DNA of 64,000 bases from Tipula vernalis (Eukaryota > Arthropoda > Insecta > Diptera > Tipulidae): the NCBI GenBank assembly GCA_958295665.1, contig OY282558.1:462308995-462372994 (forward strand), read 5' to 3'. A program made the translations under genes and the position numbers. The notes below the pieces were generated by a model, which worked only from the letters and a program-made list of their open reading frames with translations, searched no databases and had not been told where the DNA came from. Shown here piece by piece: positions 1 to 11,800 of this stretch; within the stretch, counting starts at the first letter, position 1; each line of letters opens with the position of its first letter.

Positions 1-516
1 ATCGAAAATAAAATAAAAGCGTTGATTCGAACGTACCGTGCAAACAGTGGTCGCAAGTATGTGCCCAAAACTGATATCGATCGGGATTTAGAAGAAATTT
101 TTGGTGGTGGTCGTTTAATGAAACGGGACGATATTAAGTCTGAAGTATTTGAGAGCTCTGAACAATCGGACGGATATTATAATCCAAACTATCAGTTTGG
201 AAAAGACGAATCAACAAATGTCAGTAGCACATCAATAAGATCTTCAGCAGGACCAAGTACAGCTAAAAAATTGAAAATTTTGAGAAACACAGAATCACAA
301 ACTCCTATACTTCGACGCCAAGCACAAGCTACCCAAACAGATCTAGGTGATAATATGCTAATGCAATTGGTTCAAATCGAAAAGAATCAACAGAGGCGTT
401 GGGAAGAAGAAAAGGCGCTCACCGCACGAATTGAACGTGCCAAAGCTGATCGATTTGCTCGCAAAGAATCATTGTTACAGGAGCTAGTTAATGTTTTAAA
501 AACAAAATTACAATAA
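1..516 (+). CDS. 3' end of a putative Myb/SANT-like protein gene (partial)
   Basis: The frame is open from base 1 to the TAA at 514-516, so the start lies outside the window. The visible 171 residues begin with a basic helix-like stretch (IENKIKALIRTYRANSGRKY). A short segment ending DLEEIFGGGR follows, then a Ser/Thr-rich linker, and then a charged coiled-coil-like C terminus (about residues 115-170, rich in E, R, K and Q). This order resembles Myb/SANT-like proteins of insects, in which a DNA-binding helix is followed by a linker and a coiled coil. No signature motif fixes the family, so the name is tentative. The stop codon sits inside an AATAAA hexamer (512-517), implying a very short 3' UTR. 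It could be a host regulator or a domesticated transposon accessory protein. Confidence 0.5.
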   Translation: MENKIKALIRTYRANSGRKYVPKTDIDRDLEEIFGGGRLMKRDDIKSEVFESSEQSDGYYNPNYQFGKDESTNVSSTSIRSSAGPSTAKKLKILRNTESQTPILRRQAQATQTDLGDNMLMQLVQIEKNQQRRWEEEKALTARIERAKADRFARKESLLQELVNVLKTKLQ

Positions 517-828
517 AATCGAGCACAAGTACGCTAATTTAAATTTTTTTTCTTTTTAATTTTTGGCTTATTTTTGGAAAATGGTACAAATTTTTAACAA
601 ACCCCAAGTATAACAAAACTGAAAACTTGAATCGGTTATAAAATCTTTTCCGGTTTTCGTTCGAAAAAATTGAAAATGCTGAAAAGATGGTGTTTCAAAT
701 TTTTAACACATGTAGCGTTGAAGTACAAATGTATTTTTGTTTTCTGTAGACGCCATTACGATTGCGTTATACGTAAATAGTTCATGTGTCTGTTTATTAA
801 AAAAATCGAAATCGACTGAAACTGATAG

Positions 829-1424
<596 letters not shown>

Positions 1425-2242
1425 AATTTATATATTATAATAAATGTAATATTGTAATTTATACATGTAATAAAAATAAAAAGTATTCTTAAAAAAAATA
1501 TATTTTTAATTAAAGCTAGATTTAAATTCAAAAGTGAAATTTTGGCGCCAAAATTTATATTATAAGCCCCGCCCACAAATTTGTCGTACCATAACCTAGC
1601 TTTTCTTTTCATCATTTTCCGAGTTTTTTGGCCAACTTTCATAGGAAATCTTATAATAAGTCGGACATTAATTCGGAAAAGAATCGGAGATGAAATCAGC
1701 GAAATGTCAGAAAAATACAAAAATTTTCGGATATAAAAATACTTGGGACATGCGCCATCTCAAAGTTTTGCTGAATTATAAATTATACCGAAGTGGTAAT
1801 TTGACCACCTTAAAAATCTAGTACGACGTTTATATTGTGCTGAATACATTTATGTTTAGTCTTTTGTGTCAAATTTCTCGCGCGCTCTCCGACATTTGTT
1901 TACCGTCCATTTGTGTTTGGGTTCGATTGCAAATTTTTTTTTTTTTTACATAAACATAATTTAGTGAAAACACTTGTTTTTTTGATTTTATAAAGTAACT
2001 GTAATTATTAAGATAATAGTTTTAATCCGTTTTTTGTGTTACAAATTACGCAGTATTCTATATGATAAATGTAAGCGATTAGTTGTGTTAGCGAAAGTTC
2101 TTGTTCATGCGATTTTCTGTTCGATTTTATTGTTTTATTTAACCATCGAAGAGTGATTAGAAATAGTAAACGGTTTACATTATTAAAATATATCAAAAGG
2201 AACAAAGAAATTGTCTTTAAATATTTGCTCTTATAACCTCAA
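1425..2242. other. Intergenic stretch upstream of Slbp
   Basis: AT-rich sequence without a convincing gene. Open frames here are short and of AT-driven composition. The last few hundred bases should hold the Slbp promoter and 5' UTR, but I could not recognise a TATA box or initiator with any confidence. Confidence 0.5.
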
Positions 2243-3038
2243 ATGGATGACAAGACGGCCGTACTTAGCGAATCCAATATTGAGCGACAAAAAAATTTCG
2301 AAACATCATGGTATGAGATGTACCACAAAGAAAATTCAAGTGGGAAAACGTTCGAAAATTCGAGTGACGATCAAACAAGTGAAAAAATCTTGCTCGAAAA
2401 TCAAGAGAATACGCAAAATGAGCGTGAATTTGAATTGGAACTTCTCGATACTTCGAACGAAGATAAATTGTCACGGTTGATTAGCGAGAATAAAATAAAG
2501 ACGCCGTTTAAGCGGCGCCACTCGCACAGCTCATCGAATAGCGGTGAATGTGATAAAACAGAAGAAATGGAACGAGGAGCACACAACTTAGGGGACCACG
2601 TGAAAAAATCAAGAAAACAAAATGAGAAATCACGAAATGCAAGTACAAGTTCAAATAAGAGCAACGCTGATTTGGAAAAAGATCCGCTCGTATTGGCCCG
2701 GCGACAAAAACAAATTGATTATGGTAAAAATACCATTGGTTACGAGAATTATATTGAAGCGGTACCAAGGTAAGACTTGAATTGTTTGTACGTATAGATA
2801 AGGTCTCTTATTCTGAATTGAAATACCGTTTTTCAGAAACGAAAGGACGCGTGATCATCCGAAAACCCCGAATAAATATCAAAAATACTCACGCCGTGCT
2901 TGGGAGGGTGTCATAAAAGTGTGGCGTAAAAAATTACACGTCTGGGATGATGAAGATGATGATGAGGGTCAAAACGATGATGGCATGTCTGATGATGATG
3001 ATTTAAGTGACAAAGACAACGTCTTAGAATTAGAATAA
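2243..3038 (+). CDS. Slbp: Histone RNA hairpin-binding protein (SLBP), two exons
   Basis: SLBP binds the stem-loop at the 3' end of replication-dependent histone mRNAs and acts in their processing and translation. Exon 1 is 2243-2769 and exon 2 is 2837-3038, joined across a 67-bp GT-AG intron. The product has 242 residues. The RNA-binding domain covers about residues 152-213: it opens with [19 protein letters not shown], continues with [16 protein letters not shown] and ends HVWD. The TPNK at 186-189 holds the threonine that is phosphorylated in characterised SLBPs. The intron splits the codon for R176 inside the domain. The N-terminal 150 residues are polar and low-complexity, and the C terminus (214-242) is an acidic Asp/Glu tail as in flies. 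The chosen ATG has an A-rich upstream context (cctcaaATGG). The stop lies inside an AATAAA hexamer (3034-3039), with a second AATAAA at 3064. The gene converges on the next gene, with 32 bp between the two stop codons. Confidence 0.95.
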
Positions 3039-3063
3039 AAATTTTGTTGTTTTGCTATAATCT

Positions 3064-3069
3064 AATAAA
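3064..3069 (+). promoter_or_regulatory. Polyadenylation signal for Slbp
   Basis: An AATAAA hexamer 25 bp after the Slbp stop and one base from the stop of the opposing gene. Cleavage downstream of it would place the Slbp 3' end inside the coding region of the convergent gene. An earlier AATAAA overlaps the Slbp stop itself, so either could be used. Confidence 0.5.
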
Positions 3070-3070
3070 A

Positions 3071-3993
3071 CTACTTTTTATTATAAATCTCTTCTAACAG
3101 ATTCGTGATTTTATCAAACCTTTCATTCATTTTAGTCTCAAACTCGTTGAATTTGTGGTCTATGTACGATTTAACGGTGGCTTCAATCATACTAGTACTA
3201 TTATTTCCGTTCAAATGATCAGTCGTAATTATCGACTGACTAGTTGGCATATTAAGGGTATTATTATTAGTAATTTTGGCCGCTGTCATTATTTTTGAGT
3301 AACTCTCGATTAGTTCTTTACATTTTTCCGCATTTTTCGATACCTCAACATTCGATTCGGTCAATCTACATTGAACATTTTTCATATCGATTAAAGTCGC
3401 TGTGGGATTTAGTAAGGGCACGGCAGTTGCAGATGATTGTAACATATTCTGTAAAAAATTCTTATTCTCTAAAATTACAATTTGCATGCCAAACAACCAA
3501 ATCGCTTCCGTTAAATTTGTTATAAATTTTATTGTAATCGCTGTTAAATTCTTTGTGTTGAACACCACATCGATACGATATGTCCGTGTACCATCATAAT
3601 CCGCAATAAAATCTCCTTGTACCGTTTTAAAATATTCGAGCAAACTACCTTTGAACAGTTCGACGACGCTATGATTTGAAATGATTGCAATTGAATGCAA
3701 ATTAAATGTTGGTTTTATATTTAATGTTAGTTCACATTTTTCATTTAATTTTCCATCGTTTTCGAGCAGAACCAGTTTATCATCACAGATTATATCGCTT
3801 ATATCATCCCTAAAATTGAGTTTTAACTCATTATTTTTTAGAATTAATGACTGTATACCCCAATTCAAGAAATTACTGACCTTTTTGTTGTACCTCCTCC
3901 ATTAAAGTTGTTTAAGTATTTCACATTTATACTTTTGTTCATGTCACCGTGAACAATGGGCCAGTTAGAAAGTATACGAAAATCTTTAGACAT
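3071..3993 (-). CDS. Two-exon gene, possible ATPase PAAT (C10orf88) family
   Basis: Exon 1 is 3993-3881 and exon 2 is 3809-3071. A 71-bp intron with a GTCAGT donor and a CAATTTTAG acceptor joins them in frame, giving 283 residues. This model avoids the TTG and GTG starts that uninterrupted frames would need, because the first ATG (MSKDFRIL) follows an A-rich context. The middle of the protein (IAIISNHSVVEL, then LEYFKTVQGDFIADYDG and TYRIDVVF) looks like a beta-rich domain. The last 40 residues (SYIDHKFNEFETKMNERFDKI) are a predicted coiled coil. The layout, a beta-rich N-terminal domain with a coiled-coil C terminus, is what I expect of PAAT-like proteins, which associate with mitochondrial ABC transporters. 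The family call is only a suggestion; the gene model is better supported than the name. Confidence 0.65.
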
Positions 3994-4300
3994 TTTTAGT
4001 TTTTTAATTTTATTTTGAAAATCATTACTTTTGCGTATGGATATCACACATTTTGTATTTGTTTATTTCGATAAATGTTTTAAATGTCAAACATAATAGT
4101 GTTACCAAAAAGAAAACCATTTGCGAAAATTATTACGTTAAATCCTTTGTCGCTAGGGTAAATTATAGTACGTTGTTCATGATGGCCTTTTGACAGCAAA
4201 TATCCGAATATTTTTGACAGATGTTACCCCGCTAACTTCACTTTAATAAAATATCCGGATTTTTTTTGATACTTTGGGCAAAATTTCATTCCTATCCGAA

Positions 4301-5948
4301 TTGACGATTGTGAAAGTAGAGAAAGCGCCTCTCGAGGAAAAAAGTTAAAATGAGGCAACCGGCAAAATGACATTTCTCATAAATGCGACGAAAGAAATTT
4401 TTGCAATTCGGTAATTAAAAATTGTTTTTATAATCCAACATTGGAATTATTTACAATTATTATCAATTTGGTAGGTAAAAATTGTGTTTACAGCTCAAAA
4501 TTTGAATCGTCAATAGACGATTGGAGCATCACAGATTCCACCTAGTGGAAAAATTTTAAACTGAGGTAGCTGCTAATTTGACGTTCGAAATTGTTGTAAA
4601 CAATTCCAATTTTGAACTGTAAACACAATTTTTACTTACCAGATTGCTAATAATTGTAAATAATTCATATTTTGGATTATAAACAATTTTTAACTACGGG
4701 GGGGCCTATTCTCGAATTTCACATCCATTTTCCACATGTGGACATCTGTCAAACTTGTCAAAAAATGGTTCGAAAATTGTAATTCGGATATAAAACACAT
4801 GCGGCATTGACATTTTCCTATATGGGGAATTTTTCCACATACTTATACCTATTCGGAAATATTCCCTTAGTACCGAAAAAATTCAATTTTTATGAGTTTT
4901 GACAGATGTCCACATGTGGAAAATGTATGTGGAATTCGAGAATAGGCCCCCGAATTGCAAAATTTCCTTTCGTCGCATTTATGAGAAATGTCATTTTGGC
5001 AGTTGCCTCATTTGAACTTTTTTCCTCGAGAGGCGCTTTCTCTACTTTTACAATCGTCAATTGACGATTGGAGCATCACAGATTCCACCTAGTGTAAAAT
5101 TTTTAAACTGAGTAAGCTGCTAATTTGACGTTCGAAATTGTTGTACACAATTCCAATTTTGAACTGTAAACACAATTTCTACCTACCAGATTGATAATAA
5201 TTGTAAATAATTCCAATTTTGGGTTATAAAAACAATTTTTAATTACCGGATTCCAAAAATTTCTTGCGTCGCATTTATGAGAAATGTCATTTTGGCTGTT
5301 GCCTCATTTTAACATTTTTCCTCGAGAGGCGCTTTCTCTACTTTTACAATCGTCAATTGACGATTGGAGCATCACAGATTCCACCTAGAGGAAAATTTTT
5401 AAACTGAGGTAGCTGCTAATTTGACGTTCGAAATTGTTGTAAACAATTCTAATTTTGAACTGTAAACACAATTTTTACCTACCAGATTGATAAAAATTGT
5501 AAATAATTTCAATTTTGGATTATAAAAACCATTTTTAATTACCGGATTACAAAAATTTCTTTCATCGCATTTATCAGAAATGTCATTTTGGCTGTTGCCT
5601 CATTTGAACTTTTTTCCTCGAGAGGCGCTTTCTCTACTTTTACAATCGTCAATTGACGATTGGAGCATCACAGATTCCACCTGGTGGAAAATTTTTAAAC
5701 TGAGGTAGCTGCTAATTTGACGTTCGATATTGTTGTAAACAATTCCAATTTTGAACTGTAAACACAATTTTTACTCACCAGATTGATAATAATTGTAAAT
5801 AATTCCAATTTTGGATTATAAAAACAATTTTTAACTACCGGATTGCAACAATTTCTTGCGTCGCATTTATGAGAAATGTCATTTTCCCGGTTGCCTTATT
5901 TTAACTTTTTTCCTCGAGAGGCGCTTTCTCTACTTTTACAATCGTCAA
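4301..5948. mobile_element. Foldback-like element with terminal inverted repeats and 296-bp tandem units
   Basis: The left end (TTGACGATTGTGAAAGTAGA) is repeated in inverse orientation at the right end (finishing at 5948), and the similarity runs on for at least 190 bp. Inside, a unit that begins near the palindrome CAATTGACGATTG and holds GAGCATCACAGATTCCACC recurs directly at 4524, 5071, 5367 and 5663 (position of GAGCATC). The last two spacings are exactly 296 bp. The first unit is longer because a second element is inserted in it. No coding sequence is visible, so it is probably non-autonomous. This build, long inverted termini made of tandem subrepeats, is that of Foldback/Galileo-type elements. 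I could not see a clear target-site duplication. Confidence 0.75.
4698..4950. mobile_element. MITE nested in the foldback-like element
   Basis: It starts GGGGGGCCTATTCTCGAATT and ends in the inverse (AATTCGAGAATAGGCCCC). The imperfect inverted arms of about 50 bp include the motif CCACATGTGGA on both sides. It interrupts a tandem unit whose uninterrupted copies read TAACTACCGGATTGC at the same place, so the insertion is younger than that unit. It has no coding capacity. Confidence 0.75.
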
Positions 5949-6287
5949 TAGGATAACTTACCAAAGTAAAACAGCAATAATTTAAATTAAAATGGTTGTC
6001 CGTGATAATGGATTTCCGTCTTGAAGAGCTTGTTTGTCTGCAAGCTGCACCTGCAATAGATTGTTTATCCGCCAACTTGCTCTGGTGAAATTGATTAAAT
6101 AATTTTGTGTCGACAGTTTTCTTGTAACCGCTTTGAAGGGTTATGTCGTTTTCCAGTTACAACAAAGATTAGTGAAAGAATATAAAATGAGTAGAAAGAG
6201 CTGTCAAAGACAGTTTTTTACATTTTAAGTGGAACATACACAAAATATTTTTAAATGACTTTGCTTTTTTGTATGGATGTGTGATAT

Positions 6288-6328
6288 ACGTATTAATTGT
6301 CAAATTACTATTTTGACAATTAATACGT
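6288..6328. repeat. Short perfect inverted repeat (17-bp arms)
   Basis: ACGTATTAATTGTCAAA is followed after about 6 bp by its inverse, TTTGACAATTAATACGT. It could form a strong hairpin, or it may be the joined ends of a degraded short element. It lies in otherwise featureless sequence. Confidence 0.6.
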
Positions 6329-6432
6329 CAACTTTGCAATGCGAAGCAATGTAGGTGTAAATGTATTGGCTAGAGTAGTTTGCTACTCCGTCAATTTAGA
6401 CGGATTTCAAGATGGCGGGTTGGAGTGGCTTC

Positions 6433-6949
6433 AAGTACTTTTCATACCAGCCGCCTCGGTTTTGAGCTTCGTAAATAAACATTTTTTATTTCGTTTTTTA
6501 ACTATGTCAATTAGTTTTATTCGATTGATACCGTTTAATTTTATAGTAATAAATTCAATTTGTTGAAAAATAATTTATTTTTAAGTGATAATTTAAATAA
6601 AAACAAAATATATTACAATGAAGTTATCTACAAACCTAAGGCAATGCGTTCCACACTCGACTGCGACATTTTAAAGTAGTACAAAGCGAAGTGCTTTCTC
6701 AACATAACCTACAAATCACACTTTTTGCACAAATATTTCATACGTACCAAAACATCTAGCTCAGATGTACGTTACAAATTTAGAATATCAGTTCTTGCTA
6801 TAATTCACGTGTAAAATAGGCCTAAATAAAATATTTGATAGCAACCGAATGTTCAAAGCCAACGCCACCGGTATGAAAGGGTCTCAGTTGCGCATTTGTG
6901 GTAGCTAAATACATAGTTCGAGGCGAGGCGCCTGGTATGAAAAGTACTT
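6433..6949. repeat. Putative non-autonomous element with inverted ends
   Basis: AAGTACTTTTCATACCAG at 6433-6450 is matched exactly by its inverse at 6932-6949. Similarity continues inwards through a CGCCTCG/CGAGGCG motif. The 517 bp between hold only AT-rich sequence and an unconvincing 75-codon frame. This is most likely an old transposon-like insertion upstream of the phosphoglycerate mutase gene. Confidence 0.5.
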
Positions 6950-7310
6950 TAGAGTAGAGTAGTTTGTATGACGTGGAAAACGACATTATTTGGGCTTAGT
7001 TTGCCCTAGACACCATTTAAAAATTTCCTTAGTTTTCAATTGTTTTAATAAGATGGCAGTATGCCTTGTTGAAAATTAAAAATATGCAATTTATTATTTG
7101 ACCTTGCGATTGTGGAAAAAGGTCATCCCGAAGATTATTTATCGTGAAAATTTTTATATTGTTCGATAGAGCAGTATATAGAAAACCGGAAAAATTGCTC
7201 TAAAATTATTTAACCCGAAAACTTTTTTATATTTGCAACTATATACCACTACGGTATTTACGTCGTCGCATATTCATCAAAGGTGGTGCCACAACGAGAA
7301 ATTTGGCAAA

Positions 7311-8215
7311 ATGACTGGAAAATATCGGATTGTTATGGTTCGCCATGGCGAATCTGAATTTAATCAAAAAAATCAATTCTGCGGCTGGTTCGATGCAAAT
7401 TTAAGTGAAAAAGGTAAGCGATATTTTCGTATTAAACCTGGATAACAACACTAATATTTCTAATAATTTGTATTAGGTTGTGCTGAAGCTGGAGCGGCCG
7501 GAAAGGCAGTTAAAGATGCTGGATTATGCTTTGACATTGCCCACACCTCGGTGTTGACCCGCGCTCAAGTTACATTAAATGCAATTTTGAAAGAGCTCGG
7601 CCAACAAGATATTCCAATTTGTAAGACATGGAGGTTAAATGAAAGACATTATGGTGCCTTAACTGGTCTCAATAAAACCGAAACAGCCAAAAAATACGGT
7701 GATGCACAGGTTATATTTATTGATTTATAAAAATTTACTTGTAATTTGAGAATAATTATTTTGGGACACTCACATTTTTGTAGGTTAAGATTTGGCGCCG
7801 CAGTTTTGATACACCACCACCAGAAATGAAACCAGATCATCCCTACTATGATATCATTGTAAAGGATCCACGTTACAAGGGTGATCCACCACTAAGCGAG
7901 TTCCCAATGTTTGAATCACTTGAATTAACCATTAAACGTACTCTACCATATTGGAATGATGTTATCATTCCACAAATGAAAGAGGGTAAGCGAATTATTA
8001 TTGCCGCCCACGGTAACAGTTTACGTGGAATTGTCAAACATTTGGACGATCTATCTAATGACGCTATCATGGAGTTGAATTTACCAACTGGTATTCCATT
8101 TGTTTATGAATTGGATGAGTGTTTCAAACCAGTTGTATCGATGAAATTCTTGGGCGACGAAGAGACAGTCCGAAAGGCAATGGAAAGTGTAGCCAATCAA
8201 GGAAAAGCCAAATAA
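7311..8215 (+). CDS. Pglym78: Phosphoglycerate mutase, 2,3-BPG-dependent (Pglym78-like)
   Basis: Cytosolic glycolytic enzyme that interconverts 3- and 2-phosphoglycerate. Exons are 7311-7413, 7477-7709 and 7784-8215, with introns of 63 and 74 bp that splice in frame. The 255 residues are the usual length for this family. The phosphohistidine motif RHGES places catalytic His at residue 12. [16 protein letters not shown] contains the catalytic Glu90 and Arg91. The second active-site His is in AAHGNSLRG at residue 188. R63 and the [10 protein letters not shown] segment are also present. The protein resembles Drosophila Pglym78 along its whole length. Nothing is broken, so I expect an active enzyme. 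The start ATG follows TTTGGCAAA and begins [14 protein letters not shown], the expected N terminus. The TAA stop lies within AATAAA (8211-8216). Confidence 0.96.
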
Positions 8216-8489
8216 ATTTTTAAATAATGGGTGCTTGGTTGTTTACTTTTGCTTTTGTGTTAAAAAAAAAAAAATTTACTCGCGAAAACATGCGTGTAGT
8301 AAAATACCAATGGATTAATTTATATTAATTTTAAAATAAAATACACAAACAATACAATTTAATTGTTAGAATAACAAAATAATGGATTTTAACTCTCTAA
8401 TCTAATAGTAACCAACCGCAACCAGCGTTACGTGGCTGCCGCGTCGACTATTTAGTCCTATCGGTTTTGGAATTAATTTACATCCTTTC

Positions 8490-8495
8490 AAAAAA
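8490..8495 (-). terminator. Pol III terminator of the tRNA-Ser gene
   Basis: A run of six T residues on the minus strand, starting 6 bases after the tRNA discriminator base. This is the normal RNA polymerase III stop signal. Confidence 0.8.
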
Positions 8496-8501
8496 TTTAT
8501 T

Positions 8502-8583
8502 CGCAGTTGATAGGATTCGAACCTACGCTCCCAGAGGGAATCTGATTTCTAGTCAGACGCCTTAACCGCTCGGCCACAACTGC
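8502..8583 (-). tRNA. tRNA-Ser (anticodon AGA)
   Basis: An 82-nt gene that folds as a class II tRNA. The acceptor stem GCAGTTG pairs with CAACTGC. The D arm has GGCCGAGCGGTTAAGGC. The anticodon stem-loop is CTGA-CTAGAAA-TCAG with anticodon AGA. A long variable arm follows (TCCCTCTGGGAGC), and the T arm carries GGTTCGAATCC. There is no intron, and CCA is not encoded. It is nearly identical to what I recall of insect tRNA-Ser(AGA). The Pol III A and B boxes are the D- and T-arm sequences themselves. Confidence 0.97.
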
Positions 8584-8790
8584 TGTTGTGGTCTATCAAA
8601 TTTTATATATGCAAATAAAATCCTGTGATGTTTTCGTTCATTTCTCCCCAATTGAAAGAGGGTTCTTCACCTGATTTTTATTTTTTAATTTATTGTTTCT
8701 TACATGAATTTCTTGCCAATTAAACTTTAGAGATAGTAAATTTATTGAGGGAAAATGAAACAAATATAGGAATCAGAGCATTACCTAAAC

Positions 8791-8796
8791 TTTATT
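8791..8796 (-). promoter_or_regulatory. Polyadenylation signal of chitin synthase copy A
   Basis: AATAAA on the minus strand, 18 bases after the copy A stop codon. The implied 3' UTR is only a few tens of bases long. Confidence 0.55.
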
Positions 8797-8814
8797 TAAC
8801 CAAATTGGTTGTTG

Positions 8815-11800
8815 TTATACAATCGAATCTTGTGTTTTTCTGTCTATTACTATTTCATCCCAACCTGGATCATACGCACTATTGGTGCGACCCCTTTTTT
8901 GGATGTTTGATGGTGAATTATTATCGATCAATGTAACCATATCGGTTTGTTCGTCGGATGCCGTTGATTCGTTCAATTGTTCACCATTTTTTTCCAATAT
9001 TTCATCATTGTCATTACGGACAGTTCTATGCCTATAAGATTGGGGTTCCCTGTCAGGAATATTTCGCGTTTGGGAATCACTGGGATTCGATATAATATTA
9101 TGGTGATCATCAACAACACAAGGTAATGGCATACCCATTTTTGCACATAATTTCGAAGTCTTAGGATTTTCGAAGAAAATTTTTCGTAATGTGCTTTGTT
9201 CAATTTTTAGGTTTTTTTGAATTTCTAATATTTTTTTTACGGTATCACGACGTCTTCCAATCACATTCTCTGTTATACTGGGTTCGTCAATATCTCCTAA
9301 AGCTTTCGGTCTTTGAAATTTTTTTACCTGATTAACAGCTTCCAAGCCGTCTAGGTTTTTTCTTAATGGTATTTTATTTCTTCCCCAATCAACATTGGAT
9401 TCGGCCAAAATTTGTGAAAGCGTACCAAATCGATGGACTAGCATTCCGAAAAATTGAATAAACAGTATAATGCCGAAGAATAAAACAAAAAGTAATCCGA
9501 TGGGTTCGACTTGCATATAATCTCGGTTTATGATTACTTCTAGTGTCGTTTCATCGAAGATGATATGGTTTTGTGCTCCATAAGGCCAAATAATGTGCAA
9601 ATATTCACGATTTAATTGAAACAAATAGACGACGATCACAAATAAAGCGTTTAACATGATAAATGTGGCCACGCATTTGTCACGCAAATTGTTAAGTTTT
9701 TCTTGTACTTGATTTTGGTATTTTTTCAATTCGTTACCGGTTAGTTGAAGTGGTTTCAAATATTCGGCAATTAGTTCTTTCCAAAATTCCCTCTCTTCCG
9801 AATCTATTCTACCATACTTTCCATATCTAATCAGAGAATTTGTTAGCCAATTAGGATCTTGTCTCTGTGGCGTTGGTGTTGCTTGTTCATAATGGGGTTT
9901 TTTAAATTCTGCTGAAGGTGGAAGAGCATCCGGTTTCGTCAAACTAAAAAACAAAAAAAACATTAAAAGTGTTTCATAGGTTTGAGAAGCACTTAACTTA
10001 CGGATTAGGATTTTCAATTTGGCTCTTAATCCCCTTTAGTTCTCTCATAATTTCTTCCAATTGGACATTGTCTTGTTGTGGTTTCGGCACAACACCAATC
10101 ATGCAACGGCATAAAGAAAATAAAGAGCAATCCATCACACCAGTTTCTTCATTTTTTCGGGCTGTAGAATTTTCCCCTCCATTCTTTTCCGGTATATCTG
10201 GTTTGGGGGTTTCTCGTGTGCCCCAGGATACGTCGTTCATATTGAATAGCGAATAAATGATGAGCAGCATATACATTGAAGGAATGGTTACGTAATAAAT
10301 TAAACCACAGACGAGACAACCTATTTCTTGTGGATGCAAAATTCCCGCAATAATAATTTCCCCAGCCACTACAATAAAAAAGAGCGATGACGGTGAAGCA
10401 GTTCCATCCTCAATGAATTGAATTACAACACCAATTAAAACGGCCATCATGACCAACGAATAAATACCAGTTAGAACCAATGCTACCGGAAGTTGGAATC
10501 TCTTGAATTTGTAACAAATCAACATGAATATCAGTAGTGGTATGATGTTCCATTGAAAGGCAGCCCATATACCGATCGAGAAAACAGATACGAGTGCCCC
10601 AACCATCATCAAAAATATGGTGCCTGGTCCAAGTATTGTACCAGCCAATATGACCATCTGATAAATTATGTACATCATTGATATGCTGTCATTTTTCCGC
10701 ACAATTTGTTTAGCGTCCCTCAAAAGGTCCAATATATTGGCCATTGTTGATGGTACCCAACGGCGTCTTTGATTATAGAACTCATAGAAACCTTCTGGGC
10801 AATGTGTATACGCATCTGCGGCAGCTGAATATTCCACTCGATATTTTTCTTTCAGAAGTAGCGTACACAGCCAGCGATCTTCACCCTGATCATATTGTAC
10901 AAAATTACTAGCATCTTCTGAGACGGTTGTGTATCTCTTTAAAATTCCACCATCCATCAATGCACTTCCACGAAATAGAGAAAAACATCCTGGCGAGCAC
11001 AGTACACAACCAATAACATGCTCAGTGGATTTCTGTAACCAATGGCCGATCGCATACTCAAACTTTTGATACCACACCATTGGCCCATTGCCGATTGGAT
11101 GAATGCGACCACATGCTGCTCCCAAAGTTTCGTCAACTTTCATACGATTCAGCAGTAAATGTACAGCTTCCGGTTGAAAATCAATGTCCCCATCGAGCGC
11201 TAATATAAACGTATTCTCTGATGTAACTGTTTTTCGATTATCATCTAAATCTGATTTTTGCATAAGCCGATGGCCTAGCAAATAGTACATATACATAACT
11301 TGAGACCATCTTTTTTTGGCTCTGATCTTTCGAGAATTTTTTAAATGTGCTATTAGTTTTGATCCGCCAGGTAAACTCCATTCCAGTCGTCCACCATATG
11401 GTGTTGGATATCTTATCGGTTCTTCATATTTTAATTTAGTATTATAGACCTCCAATGATGCATCTGAAATGCTTGTGATTAGTGCTCTTACATATTTATT
11501 CATCTCCTCGGACTGTTCACTGACTCCCTCTTTCGGATCGTGTCCAAATGCATCGTCAAAGAAAATATGACTTTCCAGCTCGTAAAATTCACATTCGGTA
11601 GTGTCAACATTTAAGTGTTCTTTGGCTAGAAAACGAGCACTATAATCTTCGTCTAAACGCATAATTGATTTTAGAAATGATATAATTTCTTCTTGCTCCT
11701 CATGCCACATAGTGCCACATACAAACAACTTTGGTATTGTATCTTCAGGCTGTATTAGCGTTACAGTATTTTCTTCATCGATCACAGAATTAGTTTGCAG

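Noticed and set aside
3838..3868. Very short (26-30 bp) introns for the gene opposite Slbp
   Set aside because: GT-AG pairs of that size exist but are below known splicing limits. The 71-bp intron keeps frame and has better sites.
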